Positions 51,661 to 62,000 of a stretch of DNA of 64,000 nt are shown here, piece after piece. The stretch is from an uncultured Lentisphaeria bacterium. GTDB taxonomy: Bacteria > Verrucomicrobiota > Lentisphaeria > Victivallales > UBA1829. The notes under the pieces are model-generated. The model ran no database searches and had not been told where the DNA came from. It worked only from the letters and a program-made list of their open reading frames with translations. Each line of letters starts with the position of its first letter. The stretch's first letter is position 1. Made by a program: the position numbers and the translations under genes. The stretch is taken from contig CAJKAR010000013.1 of the NCBI GenBank assembly GCA_905197955.1, positions 1-64,000 on the forward strand, read 5' to 3'.

Positions 51661-51964
51661 ATTGTCACCGACTTCTCTCGTACCGTCTTCTCCGAATCCC
51701 CGTTTTTCCCGCAAAGAGAAGCGGAGCAGGAAAAAATTTACCCGGAAAAAGAATCGTTCTTCACAACAACACTCTTCTCCAGCAAAAATGAATTTGCCTC
51801 AGCATTCCGATCCGGAGAAAAACGCCGTCAGGAAAAACTTTACTGATCCGCAGGAGCGCAGCATGAAATCCTTCCGGAAAAATTTTGCAAAGACGGAATT
51901 GAAAAATATCGGGTATGCGCGTATCTTAAAAGAACATTTTCCAACAGGAGTGAGAGGTGCGAGT
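51661..51964. other. Leader region of zwf, no gene supported
   Basis: The zwf frame stays open through this stretch but encodes a basic, low-complexity sequence with no homology that I recognise. A GAGAGGTGCGAG site only fits the ATG at 51965. I treat it as untranslated leader. The zwf promoter is not obvious. Confidence 0.45.
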
Positions 51965-53512
51965 ATGGCGAGTGGCGAATACAGATGGCGCGGCGGATTC
52001 TGTCTTGAAGTAAAGCCGGTTCCGAATACGATCGTGATCTTCGGGGCATCCGGAGACCTCGCATGCAGGAAACTGATTCCGGCGCTGTTCCATCTCTGGA
52101 AACGCGGACTGCTGCATGAGAAATCCCGGATTGTCGGCTGTGCACGGACCTCGATGGACGACAACGCCTACCACACCCTGATCCGGAAATGGATCGGAGA
52201 TTCCGACGGAGAACTGGAAGAGTTTCTTTCCCGTCTCAGCTACCTGCACGGAGACTATGGCGATCCGGAATTCTACCGGAGACTTTCCGGCAAACTCGAT
52301 GAAGTGGAAAAAGAGGCCGATGCCGATCCCGCCATCACAGGACGCATTTTCTACCTTTCCATGCCGTCCGCCCTGTATGAAACCATCGTGGACCACCTTG
52401 GAGAATCGGGTCTGACCAGAGAGGATCCCTCCGGCGTACCGTGGCGGCACGTCATCCTGGAAAAACCGTTCGGACGCGATCTCGACAGCGCCCGGGAACT
52501 GGACAATCATCTGCACCGGACTCTTCAGGAACACCAGATCTACCGCATCGACCACTATCTGGGCAAGGAAACGGTTCAGAATATTCTGGTGCTCCGGTTC
52601 GCAAACACGATCTTTGAACCGGTCTGGAACGCAAATTACATCGACAATATTCAGATCACCGTTGCGGAAACGGTCGGAGTGGAACACCGAGCCGGCTACT
52701 TCGACTCCGCCGGACTCCTCCGCGATATGTTCCAGAACCATATTCTCGAAATGCTTTCCCTGGTGGCAATGGAAATCCCAAGCTCTTCCGCCGCAGACAG
52801 CATCCGCGATGAAAAACTCAAACTGCTGAAAAGCATCCGTCCGTTCGAACGGAAAACTCTTGCAGAATCCATCATCCGCGGACAGTACACAGCTGGAACC
52901 GTCAACGGAACCCCGTGCCCCGGCTATCGGGAAGAACCCGGCATCTCACCGGATTCCCGCACGGAAACCTTTGTCGCCATGCGTCTTTTCATCGACAACT
53001 GGCGCTGGCGCGGCGTTCCATTCTATCTGCGCAGTGGAAAACGCATGCCGCGGAAGACTAGCAATATTGTCATCAACTTCAAGCCGGTCCCACATTCCAT
53101 CTTCTCGCCGCTCAAAGCGGAGGATCTGACTCCGAACCAGCTGATCCTCAACGTTCAGCCGCAGGAAGGACTGGCTCTCACCATTCAGGCAAAACAGCCG
53201 GGACCAAAACTCTGCATGGGAGCTCTGAGCATGGACTTCAAATACGCAAGCATTCTGGAGGACGGATCCGGTATGCCGGACGCCTATGAACGGCTGCTTC
53301 TCGACTGCATGCTCGGTGATCAGACCCTCTTCATCCGCAACGATACCATCGAATATGCCTGGTCCCTCCTGACCCCGATTCTCCGCGAATGGGAGGAAAA
53401 TACCGGAAACGCAGGACCGATTCATCCCTATGCCGCGGGAACGTGGGGCCCCAAAGCTGCGGAAGACCTCACCGCCCGCGACAATGTCTTCTGGCGCAAT
53501 GAAACAAATTGA
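51965..53512 (+). CDS. zwf: Glucose-6-phosphate 1-dehydrogenase
   Basis: The protein has 515 residues. It oxidises glucose 6-phosphate to 6-phosphogluconolactone with NAD(P)+, the entry to the oxidative pentose phosphate pathway. The coenzyme-binding motif is IVIFGASGDLACRKLIPALF (near residue 22), the catalytic signature RIDHYLGKETVQNILVLRF (near 195, His and Lys), and the NADP/structural segment EKPFGRDL. C-terminal YLRSGKRMP and YERLLLDCMLGDQTLF are family-specific. The length is close to the usual 490. The start was chosen by length and ribosome binding site. The stop lies 10 bases before the next gene. Confidence 0.94.
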   Translation: MASGEYRWRGGFCLEVKPVPNTIVIFGASGDLACRKLIPALFHLWKRGLLHEKSRIVGCARTSMDDNAYHTLIRKWIGDSDGELEEFLSRLSYLHGDYGDPEFYRRLSGKLDEVEKEADADPAITGRIFYLSMPSALYETIVDHLGESGLTREDPSGVPWRHVILEKPFGRDLDSARELDNHLHRTLQEHQIYRIDHYLGKETVQNILVLRFANTIFEPVWNANYIDNIQITVAETVGVEHRAGYFDSAGLLRDMFQNHILEMLSLVAMEIPSSSAADSIRDEKLKLLKSIRPFERKTLAESIIRGQYTAGTVNGTPCPGYREEPGISPDSRTETFVAMRLFIDNWRWRGVPFYLRSGKRMPRKTSNIVINFKPVPHSIFSPLKAEDLTPNQLILNVQPQEGLALTIQAKQPGPKLCMGALSMDFKYASILEDGSGMPDAYERLLLDCMLGDQTLFIRNDTIEYAWSLLTPILREWEENTGNAGPIHPYAAGTWGPKAAEDLTARDNVFWRNETN

Positions 53513-53522
53513 CCGGAACAAT

Positions 53523-54968
53523 ATGCTGAAATGGAAAAGATGGATTCCCGCGGCATCGGCGGTGATCCTTCTTCTTTCCGCGATCCCGTTTCTCGGACGG
53601 CTTCCATGGTTCGATGAAGTGCTTACCATCGGCTGGCTCCGGTTCGATCTCAGCCGGATCCCGTTCCTTTACAATATCCCGAACAATCATATCGTTTATA
53701 CCATGCTGCTCTGGATCTGGAGCGAAGGGTTTGCCGCATTCGGGAACGATACACTTCCTGTGTTGCGCAGTCTCTCCCTGATCGGCGGATGCGGTGCGCT
53801 TTTCCTGATCAGCCGTTATCTGCTCGCGCACTGCGGACTTCTCGCCGGACTCTGCTGTTCCTTTCTGCTGGCGGTCTCCGGGACGATGAGTCTTTTTTCC
53901 ACGGCTCTCCGGGGATACGCGTTTGCGCTGCTCTTCTGCTTTGCAGCATTTCTGGCGGCCGGACGATGGAGCAAACGACGGATCCTGGATTGGAACGGGC
54001 TCCTCTATTTTCTCTTCTGCTATCTCGCAGTGGGAGTCATGCCGACGGATCTGTTTGCTCTGGAAGCCGGAGTTCTCTTTTTCCTGCCCCTGCTCTTCCG
54101 CTCGCGGAAGGATCTGCTTCATCTGCTTCTCCTTGCGGCGATTCCAGTCGCAGCCCTGCTGCTGTTCTACGCTCATATTTTTGATAAGCTGCTGAAGGCT
54201 TCCCAACTTCGCGAAGGGTGGTTTTCATGGACAGACACCTATTGGAATCTCTATGGAACGTGGTGTTTCCTCTTCCTGCCGGTTCTGTGTTTTTCCCTCC
54301 GGGGAGCGGTGATTCTGTGGAGAAAGCACCGGAATCTCCGATTGCGGCTGCTCTGTTTTCTGGGGATTTTTCTTATGCCGCTTCTGCTGGGGATCGCGGC
54401 TCAGGTACCGCCGTTTCCAAGAGTGTTTTTCCCGTTTTTCGGGATCTGGAGTGTCATTCTCGGAATCTGCCTGATCCCGCTGGGCCGCATGAAGAAGCCG
54501 TGTCTGCATGCGATTCTGCTGCTGATTTCACTGTTGTGGATCGTTCTGGCGGCGAGCATTACACCGGAGGTTTCGCAAAGGATGTTCGGAGCGCATCGTT
54601 TTGATGATCTGCTGCATTCCTATCCGGTCTCCGGAGAATTCCGTCCGGACAAAACAGCAGAGGCGATCCGGAAAATCATCGGAGAACGTTCCGTATTTAT
54701 TGATTTTGATGCGGATCCGCCTTCCCTTTCCATGGTTCTGGTGGCGGGGGAATTTCCAGAGGACCGGATTTTGTACGACAGGCCGGATTTCGGCCGGGTG
54801 ATCCGTCTGGAGCCTTCGGACCTGATTGTCTGCGGAGATGAAAACGCGCTGGAACGGCTCCGGGAACGCTTCTCCCTGAAAGGAGAATATGTGCTTGTTT
54901 TTGACAAGGCTATGCAGAAAATCTATCAGCGGAAAGATGAGGCTGATGGGAAAGGAATGACCCCATGA
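53523..54968 (+). CDS. Multi-pass membrane protein, GT-C glycosyltransferase-like (PMT/GT39 type)
   Basis: The protein has about 481 residues from the ATG at 53523. An ATG at 53499, overlapping zwf, is also possible; neither has a strong ribosome binding site. Around ten hydrophobic helices follow an early PWFDEVLTIG, which resembles the first-loop acidic (D/E) motif of GT-C glycosyltransferases using polyprenyl-phosphate sugars. A C-terminal soluble region (about 385-470) follows. It may glycosylate a lipid or protein outside the membrane. Its stop overlaps the sbcC start by four bases, an odd partnership for a membrane glycosyltransferase. Confidence 0.6.
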   Translation: MLKWKRWIPAASAVILLLSAIPFLGRLPWFDEVLTIGWLRFDLSRIPFLYNIPNNHIVYTMLLWIWSEGFAAFGNDTLPVLRSLSLIGGCGALFLISRYLLAHCGLLAGLCCSFLLAVSGTMSLFSTALRGYAFALLFCFAAFLAAGRWSKRRILDWNGLLYFLFCYLAVGVMPTDLFALEAGVLFFLPLLFRSRKDLLHLLLLAAIPVAALLLFYAHIFDKLLKASQLREGWFSWTDTYWNLYGTWCFLFLPVLCFSLRGAVILWRKHRNLRLRLLCFLGIFLMPLLLGIAAQVPPFPRVFFPFFGIWSVILGICLIPLGRMKKPCLHAILLLISLLWIVLAASITPEVSQRMFGAHRFDDLLHSYPVSGEFRPDKTAEAIRKIIGERSVFIDFDADPPSLSMVLVAGEFPEDRILYDRPDFGRVIRLEPSDLIVCGDENALERLRERFSLKGEYVLVFDKAMQKIYQRKDEADGKGMTP

Positions 54969-57900
54969 AGCTGGAAAAGATCCGTTTCCGCAATCTGGCG
55001 TCCCTGCACGGAGAGTGGACGATTGATCTGACGGAGAATGTCTTCTCCGATGCGGGGATTTTCGCACTTTCCGGACCTGTCGGTTCCGGGAAAACAACGG
55101 TATTCGATGCGGTACGCCTCGCGCTCTTCGGACGGACCTCCCGTCTGGACCGGATCAATCAGAACGACAACGAAATCATGACCCGCGGAACCAAGGACTG
55201 TTTCGCGGAACTCATCTTCTCCAATGACAAAGGACGTTTCCTCTGCCGCTGGTCCCAGCGGCGCGCACAGCGTTCCGGAAATCTCCAGATGGCGGAACAC
55301 TCGCTTGCCGAATTCAGGGATGGATCGGAAACAGCCGTCATCCTGACCTCAAAACTGGAGGAGACCCGAAAACGCATCCGGGAGATCATCCGGATGGATT
55401 TCAAACACTTCTCCCGTGCCATGATTCTGCCGCAGGGACAGTTCGCCGATTTTCTACAGGCTCCGCCCGAAGAGCGCGCGCCTGTCCTCGAACAGATCAC
55501 CGGAACAGAGATCTATACCGAAATCTCCAAAAAAGTCCATGAAACGTGCCGGACGCTTGAAAGTGAACTGAAATCTCTGCGCGATACCGTGCAGGGTATC
55601 GAATTTCTGGATCCGGATCAAAGCGAAGAGCTGAAAAAAACAATCGCGACCAATCAGGATGAGGTCAAGCACATCAGGACGGAATACGACCGCTGTGCCG
55701 CTCTTCTTCAAAACTGCAACGCTCTTGCCCTGGAAACAGAGGGGCTTAACGCGCTTCTGCTCGAACTGCCGGATGCGGAACGTTCTGTGCAGGACGCGAA
55801 AGACACGCTCCAGGATGCCGCAAATGCACTCAATGCCGCCAAGGAAGAGTCTACACTACTGGCACCGCTCCTTCTGAAAGTCCGCGAACTGGACACAAAA
55901 ATGGCTCTCGAATCGGAACATCTGAAACAGGCAGAGGATGAATTTTCCACTCATTCCGCCGGACATGCCGCGGAAATGCAGAAACAGGAATCCGGAAAAC
56001 AACGCCTTGCGGACCTCAATAAAAAGCTCTCCGATCTCCGGAACTATCTGGAGACCCATGCGCCGGATAAGAATCTGAACAGCGATCTCGGAAGCATTGA
56101 ACTGCTTGCTTCCCGTGAAAAAGCCCTCGATAAAGCGGGAAGGGATCTGACAGCCGGTCTACGGAAAAATGCGGAAGAACTCGAAAAAAAAGAGCGCGAA
56201 ATCGAATTGCTCTCCAGCGACCGCGAAAAGGCATTGAAAGAACGGAACCAGGCGGAAGAATCTCTCAGAGAGAAAAAAGCGTCCGGCAAAAAACTGCTGG
56301 GAGAAGAGGGATCCATCGCCGGATTCTATGAGACGCTGAATCAGGCAAAACAGCAGACTGCGCTCCTGAAGGAGATGCTCTCGCTCTGCGAATCGGAATG
56401 GAAACTGCGGACCCGGAAAACCGAAGCGGAAAATCTTCTCTCCCGGAACAGGGACAAACAAAAACAGAATGAAGAACTGATCGCCGCCAGACGCGAAGTC
56501 CGAAAACAACTGGCAGAACAGCTGGCTCTCCTGGAGCGCCAGAGATTGTTCGAGGCAAAAATTGCAGCCTATGAAAAGGATCGCAACGCTCTGGAGGAAG
56601 GAGTTCCATGTCCGCTCTGCGGTTCAAAAAATCATCCTTATGCGGAACAGCTTCCGGAAACGCTTCCGGAAGATCGTGTGGATGCCGTCCGCCGCGATAC
56701 AGAATCCGCAGCGGAAGAGATCTCCGTTCTGGAAAAACATGGTGCCGAACTGAATGTCCTTGCAAAAAACACGCAGCAGGAGCTCCTTCAGATCGAGACG
56801 GAACTCCGTTCTCTTCTCTCCGACCGGGAAAAATATGACTGGACCTCATTCGAATCGCTCCATTCCCCCTTCGAACTTTCCGGAGAGATTCGAGCCAGAC
56901 TTGCCGTACAGGAACACCTGACCGCTCAACAGGAACAGAAGGCAAAATCCATCGAACAGATGCTTGCGGAAACAGCGAATGCCGAAAAACATCTGCAAAA
57001 CGCGGAAGAAATGGCACGACGTTCCATCGGAGCGCTGGAACATGCGGAAATGGAAAAAAAATCTTTTCAAGCTCTGCGGAATAAAAGTCTGGAAGAACTT
57101 GAAACTCGAAAGCAGGAACGCGAAGAATCTCTTCTTGCTCTGAACAGCATTCTCGCACGATATGGAGTTTCCGCAGAGGAGAAGAGTTATCTGGAGCAGT
57201 TGAAGAATCGGGCGGCGGCATTTGAACAGAACGTCCGGAAAGAGCAGACTCTCGGACTGGAAACGGTTCGTCTCTCCGCAGATCTCGCCTCCGGGGAGGA
57301 ACGTTTGCGGAACAACGTTCAGAAGCTGGAAACGGAAGCTCAGGCATTGAAAATGCGGCGACTCCATCTGGAAAACCTGCAAAAGGCCCGAACGGAACTT
57401 TTCGGAGAACGGAATCCGGCGAATGAAGAGCGGATCGCCACGGAAAAAACAGCAGCGGCGGAACAGCTTCTCCGGCAAAGGAACGAAGAACTGGCAAAAC
57501 AGACGGACCGTTTGCGCGTACTCAAAACACGGAAAGATGAAACTCTTGCGCGAATCGAAAAATATCAAAAACAGATCGAAGAGCAGAATCCGGACCATTT
57601 CTCAAAAACGGAACTGGAATCGCGACAGATGGAACTGGATGGGAAACGACAGGAGAAAATGCGTCTGATCGGAGAATGTCTTGCCCGGCTCAAGACGTCC
57701 GATCAGAACCGGGAAAAGGCATCCGCCCTGGTCGCGGAAATAGAATCGAAATGCGCCGTCCAGCGGAAATGGGAGTTCCTGAATGATCTGATCGGCTCCA
57801 GCGACGGGAAAAAATATCGAACCTTTGTCCAGTCGCTCACACTGGAAACACTCATTGAAAACGCCAACGGACAGCTTGCAAAATTCAGCGACCGCTACAC

Positions 57901-58303
57901 TCTGACAGCCGATTCCGGCAACGGACTCGAATTCAATGTAAAAGATGCCTACCGCGGAAATGAAATCCGTTCGACCCGGAATCTTTCCGGCGGAGAGACC
58001 TTTCTCATCAGTCTGGCTCTTGCGCTCGGACTTTCCCGCATGGCACGCAACCGGGTACGGATCGACACTCTTTTCCTCGACGAGGGGTTCGGAACCCTTG
58101 ATGAAGAAACTCTCCAGCATGCACTCGAACAGCTCGCCGGACTCAAACAGAACGGAAAACTGATCGGCATTATCTCTCATGCCCACGGCATTGAAGATAT
58201 CGTTCCCGTGGTTCTTCATTTCGAAAACCATGCAGGATACAGCACCATTTCCGGGCCCGGAGTCAGCGGAGATACCCGAAAAGTGCAAATTCCCGGAAAA
58301 TAA
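54965..58303 (+). CDS. sbcC: Exonuclease SbcC-type ATPase (SMC-like)
   Basis: The protein has 1112 residues. The Walker A motif is LSGPVGSGKTTVFDAVRLAL near residue 36. A long Ala/Glu/Lys-rich coiled coil is interrupted by the zinc hook CPLC (near 548). The ABC signature LSGGETFLISLALALGLSR and Walker B IDTLFLDEGFGTLD follow near the C-terminus. With SbcD it cuts hairpins and double-strand ends; no sbcD gene is seen in the window, and normally it lies just upstream of sbcC. The gene starts inside the stop of the membrane protein gene (ATGA), so the two are coupled. Confidence 0.93.
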   Translation: MKLEKIRFRNLASLHGEWTIDLTENVFSDAGIFALSGPVGSGKTTVFDAVRLALFGRTSRLDRINQNDNEIMTRGTKDCFAELIFSNDKGRFLCRWSQRRAQRSGNLQMAEHSLAEFRDGSETAVILTSKLEETRKRIREIIRMDFKHFSRAMILPQGQFADFLQAPPEERAPVLEQITGTEIYTEISKKVHETCRTLESELKSLRDTVQGIEFLDPDQSEELKKTIATNQDEVKHIRTEYDRCAALLQNCNALALETEGLNALLLELPDAERSVQDAKDTLQDAANALNAAKEESTLLAPLLLKVRELDTKMALESEHLKQAEDEFSTHSAGHAAEMQKQESGKQRLADLNKKLSDLRNYLETHAPDKNLNSDLGSIELLASREKALDKAGRDLTAGLRKNAEELEKKEREIELLSSDREKALKERNQAEESLREKKASGKKLLGEEGSIAGFYETLNQAKQQTALLKEMLSLCESEWKLRTRKTEAENLLSRNRDKQKQNEELIAARREVRKQLAEQLALLERQRLFEAKIAAYEKDRNALEEGVPCPLCGSKNHPYAEQLPETLPEDRVDAVRRDTESAAEEISVLEKHGAELNVLAKNTQQELLQIETELRSLLSDREKYDWTSFESLHSPFELSGEIRARLAVQEHLTAQQEQKAKSIEQMLAETANAEKHLQNAEEMARRSIGALEHAEMEKKSFQALRNKSLEELETRKQEREESLLALNSILARYGVSAEEKSYLEQLKNRAAAFEQNVRKEQTLGLETVRLSADLASGEERLRNNVQKLETEAQALKMRRLHLENLQKARTELFGERNPANEERIATEKTAAAEQLLRQRNEELAKQTDRLRVLKTRKDETLARIEKYQKQIEEQNPDHFSKTELESRQMELDGKRQEKMRLIGECLARLKTSDQNREKASALVAEIESKCAVQRKWEFLNDLIGSSDGKKYRTFVQSLTLETLIENANGQLAKFSDRYTLTADSGNGLEFNVKDAYRGNEIRSTRNLSGGETFLISLALALGLSRMARNRVRIDTLFLDEGFGTLDEETLQHALEQLAGLKQNGKLIGIISHAHGIEDIVPVVLHFENHAGYSTISGPGVSGDTRKVQIPGK

Positions 58304-58348
58304 CCACATCCTGTCCCCCTCCACTCTTCCGGAAGAAAACAGAAGTGA

Positions 58349-58376
58349 TTGCATTTTCTGAAAATCATGCTATCAT
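58349..58376 (+). promoter_or_regulatory. Promoter of the META-domain lipoprotein
   Basis: TTGCAT at 58349-58354 and TATCAT at 58371-58376 are 16 bases apart, 81 bases before the gene start. Confidence 0.5.
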
Positions 58377-58457
58377 ATTGAAACGGAAAAAGAAGAGACG
58401 TCCAGTCTTCGTTTCTTCTGTTAACTCATGAGCTCATCAATAGAGGAGGATCGTATA

Positions 58458-58934
58458 ATGAAAAAACTTCTCACCATCTCAGCTTTGTCCCTTGCAACTT
58501 TATTCGCAGCCGGCATTCTTTCTTCCGGCTGCTGTTCCGATGGAACCTGCGTACAGACAAAAAAACAGCAGGCAAGTTCCATCACCGGCACAGTCTGGAA
58601 ATTAAGAACCGATTCTCTTTCCGGAATCAGCAAAACAACGGAAAAACCGGATCGTGCAGTCACATTCCGAATTGAGAAAACGGGTATGGTCTCCGGTTGC
58701 GCCGGAATCAACCGCTACTTCGGATCCGCCGTATTGGATCAGGAGAAAAACAACCTGAAGTTCGGTGCCGGACTCGGTGCTACAAAAATGGCAGGCAAAG
58801 GAATGGCGTTTGAAGATGCTTATCTGAAAATGCTTTCCCAGGTGACTTCTTACGACAGCACGGGAAAGATCCTGCGCTTCCTGGATAAAAACGGAAAGGT
58901 TCTCGCCGTTTTTGATCTCTCGGCTGAAAAATAA
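58458..58934 (+). CDS. META-domain lipoprotein
   Basis: The protein has 158 residues from the ATG at 58458 with GAGGAGG upstream. A signal ends in a lipobox-like ILSSGC, and the mature N-terminus is Cys-rich (CCSDGTC). The META domain (HslJ-like) shows ITGTVWKLRT, GMVSGCAGINRYFG (the GCAGxNRY signature near 78) and GATKMAGKGMAFEDAYL, where the Met-rich ATKMAC is typical. Family members are envelope proteins linked to stress, with functions mostly unknown. It is monocistronic, with its own promoter and terminator. Confidence 0.85.
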   Translation: MKKLLTISALSLATLFAAGILSSGCCSDGTCVQTKKQQASSITGTVWKLRTDSLSGISKTTEKPDRAVTFRIEKTGMVSGCAGINRYFGSAVLDQEKNNLKFGAGLGATKMAGKGMAFEDAYLKMLSQVTSYDSTGKILRFLDKNGKVLAVFDLSAEK

Positions 58935-58955
58935 CGCGAAAAACATATTTTTTCC

Positions 58956-58992
58956 AACCCCATCGGGCTCCGAAGTCCGATGGGGTTTTCTT
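58956..58992 (+). terminator. Terminator after the META lipoprotein gene
   Basis: A 9-base stem, CCCCATCGG with CCGATGGGG, has a 10-base loop and then TTTTCTT. The next gene (hrpA) converges from the other strand. Confidence 0.85.
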
Positions 58993-59090
58993 ATTGTTCT
59001 CCTCAGATCCGGATCAGAAAATACATCTTTGCAAACATCATTCATGTCTGCCGGAACGCTCCTTCCGATCAGCTGCCAAATGCAAGAGAT

Positions 59091-62000
59091 TTAAATGCGA
59101 ACCGCATCCCATTTCCGTTTCAGGACTTCGGGACCGCACTTTTCCAGAGTCCGGATCTCCGGAGCATACCGATTGATATTGGCCTCTTCAAAGAGCAGAT
59201 AAAATTCGCAAAGCTCTTCGTTTCTTTCCAGATCGGGTTCCACGTCCAGCGCCAGTTTGAGCTTAGAAACATAGAGTTCCAGATCGGCTCCTTTCTGAGC
59301 ATCCTTTGCCGGAGCGGTCAAGGCGCGCTCGACGCGGATTTTCAGCGCTTTCAGATATCGATCGTAACGGGAAAAAGCAGCGCGGCAGCGCAAGAACCCC
59401 TTGCGGAACAGAAATTCGAGCCGTTCTTCAATCGCATAAGCGCAGTCCGATTCGCGAGGCAGACGGCGTTTCAGCGACACGACCTCCTCGTAAAGCGCAA
59501 ACACGCTTTTCAACTCCGCAAGTTTTCCTGCAAGCAGTTCCGCCGCGCAGTCCCGGGAATGTTCCACGCTCTGCGCGAAATCCCCTGCGGAGCGGATATC
59601 CCAGCAATCGACCGGAAACGACTCCCGGACCGCACTGTCAATCAGCTCGTCCCTCCACTGCGGATCGTTCAGAAAGAAGCTCAGTTCCAGATCATGCGGC
59701 ACCTTCAAAGCCGATCTCATATGCTTGATCAGAACCGGCATCTCCATTCGATAGAGCATCAGGAGTCCGCGCTCGTGATTGAGTTTTGCCTCGCGTTCCT
59801 TCAGGAAGACTTTCCGTCCGACACTCTCCTCCTCCGCAACCACCGCCGGATATCCGAGCGTCCCCGCCTCCTTCGATACCGTAATCGAATACGGCAGCGT
59901 CTCGGAAATGCCCGGCCAGCAGCGGCAATGCTCCATATCCCATTTCTTCACGGCAGGAATATTGGTGCTCAGGCAGGAATCCAGACGATGCACATCCGGG
60001 AAGGTCCGCGTAATCTCCCGGACTTTCCCATGTTCGTTCAGAATGGAAAGTTTCATCTGAAGATACTCCGGCAGATCGGCTCGATCAAACGCATCTTGTT
60101 CAATTTCAACACCATACTCCTCCAGCAGAAAGTCCGTCAGAGCCAATGCCAGCGGCTGTTCCGTGAAAATCTCTCCGGCGCGGTACCGTTCCATAAAGGA
60201 ATCGACCGCATCCGCAATCGGCATCAGTTCCACACGGATACTCTTCGGCAGGGAGCGGATCATCAGTTCAATTTTCTGCGGGAGATAGCCCGGCACCAGG
60301 TAGTCAAGCACATAGGGACTGAGAAGATTCAGGGAATCCTCGCGCGCAAGCAGCGTAATGCCGTCGTGCTTCTCCCCGGGATCGTAACGGTAGGAAAGAG
60401 AAAAACGCTGACCGGCAAAGATGAGAAAATCCGGATAATCGCTCTCCCTCAATTCAGAATAGGATTCGGTTGTAAACTCTTCCGGCGGAGGAGCATAACT
60501 CTTTTTCTCCGCATTCCAGAGACGCTTCACGGCATCGACGGAACAGATCTCCGGCGGAAGAGAGCGGTCGAACCAGTCATACAACGCCACCTCGTCGATC
60601 AGGGAGTCCGGACGGCGGATTTTCAGTTCCAGCAGCCGCAGTTCCCGAATCAGGTAGCTGCTCTCCTCCAGCCATGATCCGCGCAGATTCGCCGCGCCGG
60701 ATACAAGTCCTTCCCGGAGAAAGACTTCGCGAGTCTCCTTCGGATGTGTCTTGGCATAATGGCACCGCCGGCCCGGATGGATCACAAGCTGTCCGGCAGT
60801 CACCCGTTCCCGGGCATAGACAAATCCCGAACGGTCGTCCCAGTAAACATTGTCATAAACATAGGCACAGAGATGCGGCGCAATCTGTTCCAGCCACTCC
60901 GTACGCGCCTCCGCATTGCACCGGGCAAACACACGCGTTGTCTCGACCAGCGCAAACGAAAGAACACAGTCGGGCGGAGATTTCCGTTTTGCCAGTCCGG
61001 AACCGGGAAACAGCAGAAATTTCTTCCCGCCCATATCGGAATACAGACGTGTCTCCCGGTTATAACACCCCAGCTGACGCGGCAGTCCGCTCAGCAGAAC
61101 CTTGTGAAAAACATCGTAAGGAAGACGTTCCAGATTAATCTCATTTTTCGATGTGCATCCTGCTTCCGCACAGATCTCCCGGAGATCATCCGCCAGATTG
61201 CGCCATTCACGGATGCGCCGGTAATTCAGATAATTCTTCTGCGCAAAACGGCGGAGCGCCTGATTCGAATTCCGATTGTTCCGGAACTCCTCTTCCAGCG
61301 CGAGCCAGAGATTCAGGATGCCGATGAAATCGGATTTGTCGGAAGCGAACTTCCGATGGGCGGCATCGGCTTCGGAGGCCTTTTCAAACGGGCGCTCCCG
61401 CGGATCCGGAATACTCAGGAATGCCACAATCACAAGGAGTTCGGAAAGGAGCCGATGACGATCCGCTTCCAGCAGCATCTTTCCGAGATGCGGATCGAGC
61501 GGCATCGCCGCCAGCTTGCGTCCGATCGGCGTCAGACGCGTTCCGTTGAGTGCGCGAAGATCGTTCAGCGCGCGCATTCCCTCCCGCACAAGCGCAGGCG
61601 ACGGCTCATCCACCAGCGGGAACTCTCCCAGCGGCGGCAATCCCAGCGACGCCATCTGCAAAATCACTCCGGCCAGCGACGAACGCTGAATCTCCGGCGG
61701 AGTAAACTCGGCACTTTCGTTCAGGACCTCTTCCGAATACAGATGGACGCAGACACCATCGCGAAGACGTCCGCAGCGTCCCCGTCTCTGCCGCGCGCTT
61801 GCCTGGGAGATCGTCTCCACGCGCAGCTCCTGAATCCGGGTGCGCGGATTGTAACGACTCAGCCGGACCAGTCCGGAATCCACCACATAACGGATGCCGG
61901 GAATCGTCAGCGAGGTCTCCGCCACGTTTGTGGCCAGCACAATCCGTCGGAAACGCGAAGGACTGAACACCCGCTGCTGATCCCCCGCGGAAAGTCTTCC

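Noticed and set aside
51662..51964. 101-codon N-terminal extension of zwf
   Set aside because: Basic low-complexity sequence with no similarity; the family starts at about the chosen ATG.
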